A stretch of 64,000 nt of DNA from the NCBI RefSeq assembly GCF_000350225.1, contig NW_005178916.1, positions 124,001 to 188,000 of the forward strand, written 5' to 3'. Positions 31,815 to 40,875 of this stretch are shown here, piece by piece. Position numbers and translations under genes: made by a program. Source of the stretch: Chondrus crispus (Eukaryota; Rhodophyta; Florideophyceae; Gigartinales; Gigartinaceae). A model generated the notes under the pieces. That model was given only the letters and a program-made list of their open reading frames with translations. It was not told where the DNA came from and did no database searches. Within the stretch, counting starts at the first letter, position 1, and every line of letters starts with the position of its first letter.

Positions 31815-34383
31815 AATCGACTTCGAGAGCTCATAAAGGACACGCACTGAGCATGCAGAGGGGGCTCCAAGGGTGTCCAATGCGAGCGGGACGAAGTGCC
31901 AGTCGAGCTCAGGAGTGGCGGCGTCCATGGCGATGTGCAACGCGTCATGTACCGTGCGTTTGAGGGCTGCAATTTTTGTGCAGTGCCTAGCTTCAGCGGC
32001 CGCGGCGGGGTATTGAGCAGCTTGTCTCAGAACGGCTTGGGCATACGGACTGCGAACGGTTACATCATAGGCGGTAGGCTTTTCGGGTAACGCGCCCGGT
32101 GGCGGTGGAGAAGGTTGGACTAGCGCATCAGCTGGGCGGTGTTGTGTATGGGGGATCAGAATCGGAACTTCGATCTTGCATTCCCTTCCTGCTGCACGGA
32201 ATAAATGTCGCACTAGCGTGGATCGAACTGCATTACGGCGATGGATGATGCTAAATCCATGTTTACACTGCGTTGCGTGGCGACCGGCTAGCATCCGAGC
32301 GTCATGGACGAGCGCATCCATGCCATTTTGCACGCTGCTCGCTAGCTGTTCCGGGTGGAGGTAGTGACGAGTGGCAGATATGGCTGCACCAAGGAGGACT
32401 TTCATGAAGAGGCGCCTGAGGCACTGGCCTATAGCTATCGGCCGGATTTTTGATGGGCGCTGTTGTATGGGGAGTAGTGTGGCAGCGGCAATCAGTGGCA
32501 TTGTGCCTTCGGGGACGTCACCGCTCGCCAAGCTGCGGACCAGGCGCGTGAGAGTGCCCAGGCCCGTTATGCCAGTCGCGGGGCTGACAGGCGACTTGGC
32601 TAGAAGATGTAGTAGGCGCGGGGACATGCGATCTGGTCCGGCAGCAGAGTGGGGGTTCAAGCGTTGGACAGCGCGCAATACTGAATTTTCCTCCACCTGC
32701 GGGGCAGGTGGTAGGTCAGACAACGGAATGGGAGAAACGCTTTAAGGGTGGTCAGGGTGGTGGGGTCATCTAGATTGGCAAGCCGAGAGTTCGTGAGCGC
32801 ACGCAGGGCGCGCGAGTATTGGGCTTGCGACGCGAGGCGCGTAGCACGGGCAGTACGCCGTGCGCGTGTGGTCGGGGGGGCAGAACGTCCCGGGTGGCGT
32901 TCGTGCCATTCCTGACGGGTATGGTGCGCTTCGAGGGATTCATGCCATAGCGCTGGCCATTGCAGCATTGAGCCAGCACGGCGGATACGGGAGAAAAGAG
33001 CCTTTAGTTGACCAGATTTGGTGCGCCAGCCAGGTTCCCCTCTGAAAGCGCGACGGAGAACTACTGTCGGAAACATGGGGAGGCGAAGGAAAGTCTTATG
33101 AGTGTCGACTGGATCTGTGCAGGAAGCTGCACGGTGGACGAGTTTCATGAAAAGAAGGAGGATGCGGGGGAGACAGACCCAGGAATAGAGGTGAATATGT
33201 CTGATGGCCGGATGGGAGATCTGAGAAGGTCCTCCACTGAGGGCAAGTGGAGGTTGGGGTGGAGATGTGGATACAGTGAACTGGCAGGCGGAGCATTCGG
33301 GGCAACGGGATGAGTCACGGGAACGCTCATGATGGCCTCAACGCCGGATCGGGTCGACGAGGGCGCTGCGCGGCCTGAGACACCCTACGCCGGGTGCTTA
33401 GAGATAGATGCCTTTTCTGTACGGTCTTAGAGGGTCCAAGGGCGTGGGTAGATGGGGGACTGGGGTGGCTTCGTGCGTCAGGGACGAGGTGGATACTGGT
33501 TTCGGCGAGCTGGAGGCGTTGGGGGGGGGGGCAGCGGGCTTGGGGTGGCCATACCAATGGGTGTGGGGTCAGTTGAATCGAGGACTGGGGAGCGCGCTGT
33601 GCGTGGCCGTGAGTTTGTGAGCCGGCTGGGGCTGCATGAGTGGCCAAAGGCGACACTGCAGCATCAACAGCATCATCCAACGAGGGTGGGGCAGCCGTCA
33701 TGTCGGGCGCCGGGTTCGAAGAGGGCCGATCTGAGGTTGTTGGGTAGGCAGCAGGTGGTGCAGTTAGGTCGCGGGTCCCCATTTGGATATCGGGGGGAGG
33801 TGGGACGTGGGTGTGGCGTCGGGAGAGGGGTTGTCTGAGAAGAAGGACGCGGGGTGTGGTCCTTGGGGACTGTTTTGAGGGCAGCATGCAGGTTACTGGC
33901 GGTCGTTTGGAGAGCACCAGCTAGGGTGTTGCGAAAACGCATGGGTACTGATGTCGCTGTGTTGCGTCGCAACAGGCGATGGGACTCAAGGGTGAGGCGA
34001 CGGGCCACCCCGGCAGCCGGGGAGGAAGAAAGGTTCTGAGCAGTGTCCAAGAGCGGGGCTGTGAGGATTTGGAGGTCTTGGTATACGAGGCGGTTTTGGG
34101 CCGGTACGCGCTTGAGGGCGTAGGTATCAGAAGCTGCAAGGTAGATGTAAGTCCAACGTCCCACGCCCGGGATGATGACATGCGGGGGAAGGGTGGCTGG
34201 AGCAAGTCGAGCGCCTAAGCGGAGAGCTTCTTGGGTGGCTTCAAATGACACAAAGGCGCCGTGAGGTGGAGAGGTGGGGGCGATAGCCAGGGCCGTGATC
34301 GCAGGAGGTGGCGCCTCCGGGGCCCCTGTGTGGGGGTCAAGGCGGACTTCATCATCTATGAAATTCACACCGCATCTGGCCAC
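31815..34383 (-). pseudogene. Non-LTR-type reverse transcriptase-like ORF, split and decayed
   Basis: Minus-strand frames 33,673-34,383, 33,327-33,917, 32,657-33,148 and 31,815-32,723 follow each other. The last has LNPHSAAGPDRMSPRLLHLL, RPIAIGQCLRRLFMKVL and PEQLASSVQNGMDALVHDAR, which match the fingers of LINE-like RT domains. The expected D-x-x-NAF block is degraded to IIHRRNAVRSTLVRHLF, and the catalytic F/YxDD was not found, so part is deleted. A Cys/His-rich piece (CPECSACQF) near 33,300 may be an N-terminal zinc finger. The amino end is lost in the repeats from about 34,385; the carboxy end lies at 25,042-25,220. Confidence 0.7.
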
Positions 34384-34532
34384 TTGTCATCTAGACATTT
34401 GTCTAGACGAAAAGTAACCTCAGGTGAGGCTACTTTTCAACTAATTTTTTTTCGACTTGGGCTCGCTCCACAAGAAGGAATAAGAGACCCTCGCCACCCC
34501 AGTTGACTTTTGCTTTGCGAAAGGATTGACGG

Positions 34533-34573
34533 GGCATGTTAAGACACACCCTGAGGGTGTGTCTTAACATGCC
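34533..34573. repeat. Hairpin: 20-bp perfect arms, 1-nt loop
   Basis: The left arm is GGCATGTTAAGACACACCCT and the right arm is its exact reverse complement, with a single G between. The core recurs in the hairpin at 34,741-34,791. Confidence 0.95.
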
Positions 34574-34740
34574 ATGTTTTTCTGCAGTTTGCTTTGCTTT
34601 GCCCAAAGAGGTGATTTGGCGTGCTATGATTGGCTCTTACGTTTTAATTTTTGAGTTTAAGAAAAGCAAAGGCTTAAGAAGCATACGGTATTTGTTAAGA
34701 GTTTAAAAGTATTCCTGGCAAAACCGGGCAAGGCAAGCAA

Positions 34741-34791
34741 AACCCAGCCTGTTAAGACACGCCCTCAGGGTGTGTCTTAACAGGCTGGGTT
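34741..34791. repeat. Hairpin: 25-bp arms with one mismatch, 1-nt loop
   Basis: The arms contain GTTAAGACACGCCCT and its complement, the same core as the hairpin about 190 bp upstream, extended by AACCCAGCCT/AGGCTGGGTT. The two hairpins may be the ends of a 260-bp insertion. Confidence 0.93.
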
Positions 34792-35692
34792 TTTGAGTTT
34801 GGTGAGATTTGCACGCCCTTTGATGCCATTTTCTGGTCAACCTCAAAACGTTATGTGTTGTTGTCCTCGAAGCCAAAACGCCTGTTTAAAACAACAACCA
34901 GATATTGACACTTCGTCAGATTCTTAGACTTTCTGTGTATTGACAACTGCTCTCCCAATATTTTGCAAGATGTTCTTGCCAAGGGTGTGTACATTAAAGA
35001 AATGGCGTCCAAACTGACTTTATAAAGTTTCGATTTAATATATATATTTGTGCAAAAAAAGCTGGCCGCATAAGAAGCAAATCGCTTGTCGTCTAGTGTC
35101 TAGGTGACAAATGACCTCATATGAGGTCACTTTTCAACTTATTTTTCTCGACTTGTGCTAGCTCAACAAGATGGAAAAAAGATACTCTCAACACGGCAGT
35201 TGACTTCTGCGTTGTTGAAGGGTGGAGTTTGGTGAGATCTGCATGTCTTCTCCAGCCATTTTTAAAATGCCCAAAAAGGAGCCTTTTTTGACCAACCTCA
35301 AAACGTTTTATGTTGATATCTTCGAAACCAAAACGCCTGTTTAAAAAGTCAACTCATCATTGATAGTTCATTAGATTCTTAGTCTCTCTGTGCATTGACA
35401 ACCGCCATCCCAATGTTTTGCAAGATGTTATTGCCGAGCGCGTATACGTTAAAGAAATGGTGTCCAAACTGAATGTTTTAAAGTTTCGATTTAATTTATA
35501 TATTTTTGCAAAAAAAAGCTGGCCTCATATGAGGCCATGACTGACGGATATGAGGTCAAATTGCTTGTCGTCTAGACACTAGCCTAGCTAGAGAGACAAA
35601 TATGAGAACAAGCCCCGGTCGGATACACACTAGGACAGTGAGGGGCCATCCCATAAGATGTTAAGAACAAGCAATTATTGAAGTGCACCAAA

Positions 35693-35729
35693 AGAGTTTG
35701 GACTCCCCCAGCGGGGGAGTCCAAACTCT
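35693..35729. repeat. Hairpin: 17-bp perfect arms, 3-nt loop
   Basis: The arm GAGTTTGGACTCCCCC pairs with GGGGGAGTCCAAACTC around loop AGC. It resembles a MITE end or a structured terminator, with no gene attached. Confidence 0.9.
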
Positions 35730-36936
35730 CTTGCTCCCTGATATTTTTTTGCCCTGGTGGAGGTGCCTGTCAGTGGCCTCTTCTCATCCCCATCCAACGA
35801 GAGAGAAAATATCTCCTGGGGCCTGTCAGAAACATATTCGAAGAATTCCCATTGAACCTCTCATTCAAAATTCTCGGCGGAAGCCTTTCCGAATCCTACC
35901 CCTGTTACTGTACCAAGATTGATTTTCCGCACTCCCCATTCCAGAGCACGTTGTACCAAGGGTACTGTACTGCAGGGCGGTCTCTCACATTTCCTTCTTT
36001 ATCACACGCTATGATTTTCTCTCCGAAACTATATTTTTTGGTTTAGATACGGGGCAGTCTGAACTCTGATTGTCTCGCGTACCCCCCGTCCCCTGTAGTC
36101 GTCGAGGCTACAGTACAATAGTCGCGACACTACGTAGAAGGGAATTGCCCAAAAGCGCGAGACTCAACAGTTTGAAAATGTCAAACACTATGATCATGTA
36201 GCCAAGGCAGCCTGCCCGCCACCGACAAACCTGCTTCTATTATCAGAAAGGCTCTTGCCAAGTTAAGACTGATCTGTGGTTCATGTGTCAACAGGAATAC
36301 CAAGCGCCCCCCTCTGTAGGTCGTGTCTCGCCATGGAGCAGTACGCCGATGAGTACAAGCAATCCGTGATACTTTTGTATTGTTGGATATTCTGCTCCTT
36401 TTCCTCATCGGCCCCACTGCAATCTTTATCAAGGACGGAGATCTGTCAGCGTTCGAAGTACGAAGTATTCCGCGAATGAAGCTTCTGCAGGAAGCCCAAG
36501 GGAGAAGGGTTTCGTGCCTTTCAAGCTGCTGTACCCGCCGCACTGCCGGAAGATTCCGCACTATATTCCACCGCCGCGTGATAGCAAAGTGAGCTCTGGC
36601 GCAGATCTCACACAGTACCCAAGGGTACAGTGTTCAGCCTATCACAGGTCAGATCAAGGAGTGGAGAGCAGAGATGTACTTATCAAAGCTTTGAAGCTTG
36701 AAGTGCAAATCAAGCCATCGTGTGCTGCCTTTAAATTTCCGCTATTCGGACCACAATGGCCACGCCGCCGTTTATGCTCCTGATTTGGGGTTGCAGCCTT
36801 TCGCTCTGTGCACAGCAGATTCAGTAGTCCCTTATCCGTAGCTTCTTCACTTCTTCCCCTAACCCACCCTCGCCCCTACTCTTTGTAGACTCCCTGCCGA
36901 GTATCATCATATCTCCGACACTTTTTCTTGTCATCC
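35730..36936. other. No convincing gene
   Basis: Short frames only, among them 35,678-36,046, which starts inside the hairpin. The segment ends at the GATA-finger gene and presumably holds its promoter; no clear TATA box could be singled out. Confidence 0.35.
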
Positions 36937-38307
36937 ATGTACATCGGCAACAAGCCTGAAACCAAGTCTTGTCTCAAGTGCAGAACAACGGAGACGAGAA
37001 GATGGCAATCGGGGCCAGATGGACTTAAGACTCTGTGTGCGCACTGCCATTCCGAATATCGCAAGCGTCGTATCGTCATATACAAGAACAGAAAAGGAAT
37101 TTGTTCGGTGCTGAAAAAGAAAGGAACAAAACCAGCCAAGATAGTCGGCTTTGGTACTAAACAGTCAGGACATAACAACTTTCTTATGCCACTCACTGAA
37201 TTCGTCGACCCACCAGCTGAGAAGAAAGTCTTGAAAGACACTGACGGCGAAATTATCTCTGAAGCCGAACCAGCAGATGTGTCCTGTCTTCGGTGCAGTG
37301 AAGTCTGCCGAGACCCGCGACTTGGTCCAGACGGCCCAAAAACCCTTTGTTTGCCATGTCATCGCCGATATATTTGTCGGGAGCTACCGCTGTATAAAGA
37401 CTCGAGCGGATCCATTACAGTGTGCTGCGCAGTTGGTGGGTACCGCGTAGACCACGTTGGGTTTCATTTGAAGGGAATGCAACGTGATTTAACGCGACCC
37501 ATCACAAAACCGTGGTTGGGCAAAGCACGAGAGACGGCGACAATTCTAACAACAAGGACATTGCAATGCCAAATTCGTGACGTATCTCGACAACATCACA
37601 TGCCTTTCAAGTTCCAAACAGTTCAACGTCGTAAGAATACTTTCGCTACCGGCACTAGCCCGTTCTCGTCAGTTCGAAACGGTGCTTCCTGTCCTGTTAG
37701 CTCGCCAAGAGTGAAAGAGGAAGCAGCGACTGTACCCCAACATCGGCTCGTCCCAGAGTCGAGCCGTGGATATCAAAAGATCTCAAACACGGTCTTGACC
37801 TGTTCTGATGGTTTCAACATCGATTACCGAGCAGGATCCGCCCCCTCACGCATCATCGACGCCTCTCTGTTAAAGAATCGTGCCGCAGCAAGTCGAGGCA
37901 GGAGCTGGACACTTGATCGACATCATCCACGCGATACCTCAGTGAGGTCGGGTGTAGCCATGAAGGCTTCATGCCGGATTAGCGGATCTGTAGTAACGAG
38001 GCGTTTCAGTTTGAACCCTGATCGCCAACCGGAATACTTTATTGAAGATGTGCGACATATCTTCGGGATTCAAAGCGATTTCTTTATCCGGTACAAAGAC
38101 AGCGCTAATGACGAGATTACTGCTTCCACGCTAATGGAAATCTCAGAACTCTTTGCGATTGCGCTCGAGTCCATCGTGTCTCCAGTAGCCATTGAAGTCA
38201 TTCTGATCAGCGATGGCTTACCGTTCAATCATCCAACCAGAGGATTTCTCTCGATGTCTCACTCGGATCTGGGGAGAAAAAAGTGTAGGATATTGGCTGC
38301 TGGATAG
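36937..38307 (+). CDS. Protein with two GATA-type zinc fingers and a PB1-like domain
   Basis: The first in-frame ATG (36,937) gives 456 residues. Finger 1 has C12, C15, C34, C37 (C-x2-C-x18-C-x2-C) with the GATA signature W..GP.G...LC; finger 2 has C117, C120, C138, C141 (C-x2-C-x17-C-x2-C). The middle, about 190-350, is basic and Ser-rich, likely disordered. Residues about 365-420 (FFIRYKDSANDEITASTLMEISELF) fit the acidic YKD...D.IT...E.L motif of PB1 dimerisation domains. A nuclear, sequence-specific transcription factor that oligomerises through PB1 is the likely role. There are no introns or breaks. It is convergent with the Hint gene. AATAAA follows at 38,410. Confidence 0.75.
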   Translation: MYIGNKPETKSCLKCRTTETRRWQSGPDGLKTLCAHCHSEYRKRRIVIYKNRKGICSVLKKKGTKPAKIVGFGTKQSGHNNFLMPLTEFVDPPAEKKVLKDTDGEIISEAEPADVSCLRCSEVCRDPRLGPDGPKTLCLPCHRRYICRELPLYKDSSGSITVCCAVGGYRVDHVGFHLKGMQRDLTRPITKPWLGKARETATILTTRTLQCQIRDVSRQHHMPFKFQTVQRRKNTFATGTSPFSSVRNGASCPVSSPRVKEEAATVPQHRLVPESSRGYQKISNTVLTCSDGFNIDYRAGSAPSRIIDASLLKNRAAASRGRSWTLDRHHPRDTSVRSGVAMKASCRISGSVVTRRFSLNPDRQPEYFIEDVRHIFGIQSDFFIRYKDSANDEITASTLMEISELFAIALESIVSPVAIEVILISDGLPFNHPTRGFLSMSHSDLGRKKCRILAAG

Positions 38308-38409
38308 GTTGAAAGTGACAATCAAGAACGTGCCGTGAAGCGATGTGGTGTTCATTGCCAACGCTTGTAGCGTCGATGGAAACAATCCGCAGGAAGAAAC
38401 ACGATTGTA

Positions 38410-38415
38410 AATAAA
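38410..38415 (+). promoter_or_regulatory. Polyadenylation signal AATAAA
   Basis: The hexamer lies about 100 bp after the stop of the GATA-finger gene, a usual distance. Confidence 0.5.
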
Positions 38416-38679
38416 AGCGAAAGCCTGCCTGAATTCTTCACCCGACCAAATCTACTTATTGCGAGCGACCCCCGTGCAGGGAGAGATTGATCGTAATGAC
38501 AAGCCTGCACCATGTGGGCAGCTATCACCAAGATAGACTTTGGTGATTCCTAGATACACTGCGATGCCACCTTCGTCATAACTTGCTGCTCAGAGCACAA
38601 ATCCTTCTTAGGAATAACGGCATGAGATGCTCCAGAATATGCAACTTGCAGTGCTAAATGTTCTCCATTCGTTGATCCG

Positions 38680-39909
38680 TCACGAAAAAAACGCTTTTCG
38701 GAATAGGTCGATTACAGCGCACCATTCCGGTCGCCCAAAAGATGCCCTAGTCGCCGTATGGAATAAGGCTCGGACAGGGACAAGCAGCGCGTGGGCGACT
38801 TCTGCTCTCAACGATGTTGTGTAACAAGTCGCCACTATTCCATTCACGACAATATCCCCATGGGCTGTGACAGGACTGTACAAACCCTTTGCAAGTTTGG
38901 ACGATGTACGCCCGATACGACCAATGTGTCCGCCAGAAAGAAGGACGCTGTCACCCTGACGTAGTGCCCCAATTGGATGCATTGAGCCATCAGGGAGGCG
39001 GAGAAGATGTGAAGGTGATGCGGACAGAATTGTGCGGTTAGATCCTAGGCCACCGGGCGGACCTGATACATGGATTGTGCTCACTGTGGTCCATATTTCA
39101 TGGTCCCGGTGCGAAAATGATATAACTGGAGATGTTTGTCCAGAGGCAGAGACTTGAACACGATCGCCAAGACGAAGGTGCTTCATTTGAACAATTCGAT
39201 TCTTATCGTCTAGCACGGTTGCCCACGCCGGGAAGCACACTGATCCATCATCTTCTGTCATAGAAGGTGTCATCTCAGGTGTTGATGTAGGGGTAGCGGC
39301 GAGATAAGTACAGACAATCTGCGACTGGACTGCACTGGAACTGGGAGAAAACTGTCGTGACAACATGTAAATGTCGCCGCGGATCGGGTTGGCGACTTCA
39401 TCAGGGAGTTCTGAGTTGGATGGTATGATGCTCTCGTCGATGAAGCGTTGCTTGAAACGTGGGAAATCATTTGTGAAAGAGTAATTTGCAGGGAATTTTG
39501 CAGCAAATGGCCCACAGCGGCGGGCGGCATTATCTTGTCCGACAAGAAAAAATGGCTCGGCTTGGGCGGCTGGTGTGTCTGGCGGGGAAGACGGGCTATC
39601 TTTGAAACACGTAGAGGCTTCTTGGGCAGGGGAATTAAGACAAGGGACACCGTTGACAACTAGGTCTTTCCATAAGATGCCATCCAGTGCTGCGGATGCG
39701 TTAGCGGGGTCGATGCCGGTGTAGGTGCGAATGGATGTGTGGCGGACAGTTTCGGGACATTCGACACCGGCTTCTTCATTGAGGGGTTGAGAAGCCACAA
39801 CGAAAGAGAAGGTAGTTTCCACGAGACGTGCAGAGTCAGAAACAGGGTAAACTGGAGTTGCCTGGATCAGGACGAGGAAGAAGACGAGCCACAGACGCCA
39901 ATGGCGCAT
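38680..39909 (-). CDS. Secreted protein with Hedgehog-type Hint (autoprocessing) domain
   Basis: The 409-residue ORF has a clear signal peptide (MRHWRLWLVFFLVLIQATPV). Residues about 25-215 form a Cys-containing extracellular region of unknown fold with a Thr/Pro-rich linker. The Hint domain starts at Cys225 (SVCFPAWATVLDD), has LRLGDRVQV, the conserved His at about 301 (SASPSHLLRLPDG), and ends near GLYSPVTAHGDIVVNGIVATCY, typical of Hedgehog/Hog C-termini. In that family the domain cuts itself off at the Cys by thioester formation. The N-terminal part is not a Hedgehog signal domain, so this is a Hog-like protein of the kind known from algae and other eukaryotes without true Hedgehog. It is intact, without introns. 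Confidence 0.85.
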   Translation of the reverse strand: MRHWRLWLVFFLVLIQATPVYPVSDSARLVETTFSFVVASQPLNEEAGVECPETVRHTSIRTYTGIDPANASAALDGILWKDLVVNGVPCLNSPAQEASTCFKDSPSSPPDTPAAQAEPFFLVGQDNAARRCGPFAAKFPANYSFTNDFPRFKQRFIDESIIPSNSELPDEVANPIRGDIYMLSRQFSPSSSAVQSQIVCTYLAATPTSTPEMTPSMTEDDGSVCFPAWATVLDDKNRIVQMKHLRLGDRVQVSASGQTSPVISFSHRDHEIWTTVSTIHVSGPPGGLGSNRTILSASPSHLLRLPDGSMHPIGALRQGDSVLLSGGHIGRIGRTSSKLAKGLYSPVTAHGDIVVNGIVATCYTTSLRAEVAHALLVPVRALFHTATRASFGRPEWCAVIDLFRKAFFS

Positions 39910-40504
39910 TCCAGGAGGGTGGCCGCGAGGAGTACGGAGCTTCTAGCTCCGCACCAGCAGTACAGAAAGTTACGAAGGCGGGTAGGCGCGATGCAAAGTA
40001 ACATACCCCTACAGGGGACGTAGAGTGCAGTGGATCCGAACCCCAAGCCCGTGAAGCATTCCCTCTAGTATTTCTGCAGCTACACCGAATAGAGTAATTA
40101 GAGCATCTCCACTGCGCAGGCAAATTGTGGCCATTTCTAAAATATGGCGACTCAGGCTTGAGTTTGGTCTCCACCGCGCAAATCTGCACACAAATCTGTT
40201 TCACAAATCGTATGATAAATAGGATTTGTGTCTTGACGGCACACATATTTTTTGATTTTGTGGCGCGTCACGTCACAAATCCCATTTTTTGGCAACACTC
40301 CTCTGCTTGAACGGGCTGATTTTTTGTTACTTTTAGACACCGAAACAGCAAGAACGCGGGAAGCCACGGGTACACCTGACCCGCCCAAAACGTCTGAGCA
40401 TGCCAAATGCGCAGTGGACGGTCTATGCTCGCACTGCACATGCCCGCATCCACCCGCACGCAGACATTGTGCACGCGTTAACACTCATTTATTATGGGAG
40501 TCCG
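39910..40504. other. 5' flank of the Hint gene
   Basis: It presumably contains the Hint gene promoter next to 39,909. Short frames here have no motifs. Confidence 0.35.
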
Positions 40505-40875
40505 CGGGCGTGGAGGGGGCTAACTGAACTCGACCATCTGGCAAAGGCGTGGGTGGCGACGCGGCCGGGTACGCTTCGGGCGGCGAGGACAAGTCTGGGT
40601 GGAAGAGGTCAGCGTCGACGAACTGGACCTCGGCTTTGTGTCCTGCTGGTCGGGGTGGGGGGCGGCCCAGAAGTCGGGGCGCGGGAAGTCTGGGCGCGGA
40701 TCGGGGGCGGGTGCGACGCAGTGCGCGGTGGAGACCGCGACGCGATTTGCGCAACGGCGATTTGTGGTACTTTCGCAAACGGAATGCGCAAAACCAATGC
40801 CCATGTGGGAGTCTGACAAGTGTCCAAATATAGAAACAATTTGCCCATGCGGTGGAGATGCTCTTAGTGTTGGTG
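40505..40875. repeat. Interspersed repeat copy with an empty LTR site
   Basis: It matches 10,018-10,190 plus 10,861-11,036. GCGGGAAGTCTGGGCGCG at about 40,682 has one GGAAG where the other copy has the solo LTR between two. Its right end GCTCTTA is followed by the pogo-like element. Confidence 0.85.

Larger units (their letters stand above)
34385..35600. mobile_element. Two related non-autonomous repeats in tandem
   Basis: Copy 1 (about 34,385-35,090) and copy 2 (about 35,090-35,600) share blocks such as ACTTTTCAACTTATTTTT-like, CCAAAACGCCTGTTTAAA, AAGAAATGG(C/T)GTCCAAACTGA and AAAGTTTCGATTTAAT. Both start and end near GTCTAGACA/TTGTC(A/G)TCTAGAC motifs, which look like inverted ends. No ORF is present. 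Copy 1 contains an extra segment bordered by two hairpins. The repeats interrupt the amino end of the RT-like ORF. Confidence 0.65.

Noticed and set aside
32176..33838. Plus-strand ORFs opposite the RT-like frames
   Set aside because: They are mirror frames of the minus-strand coding sequence, without motifs of their own.
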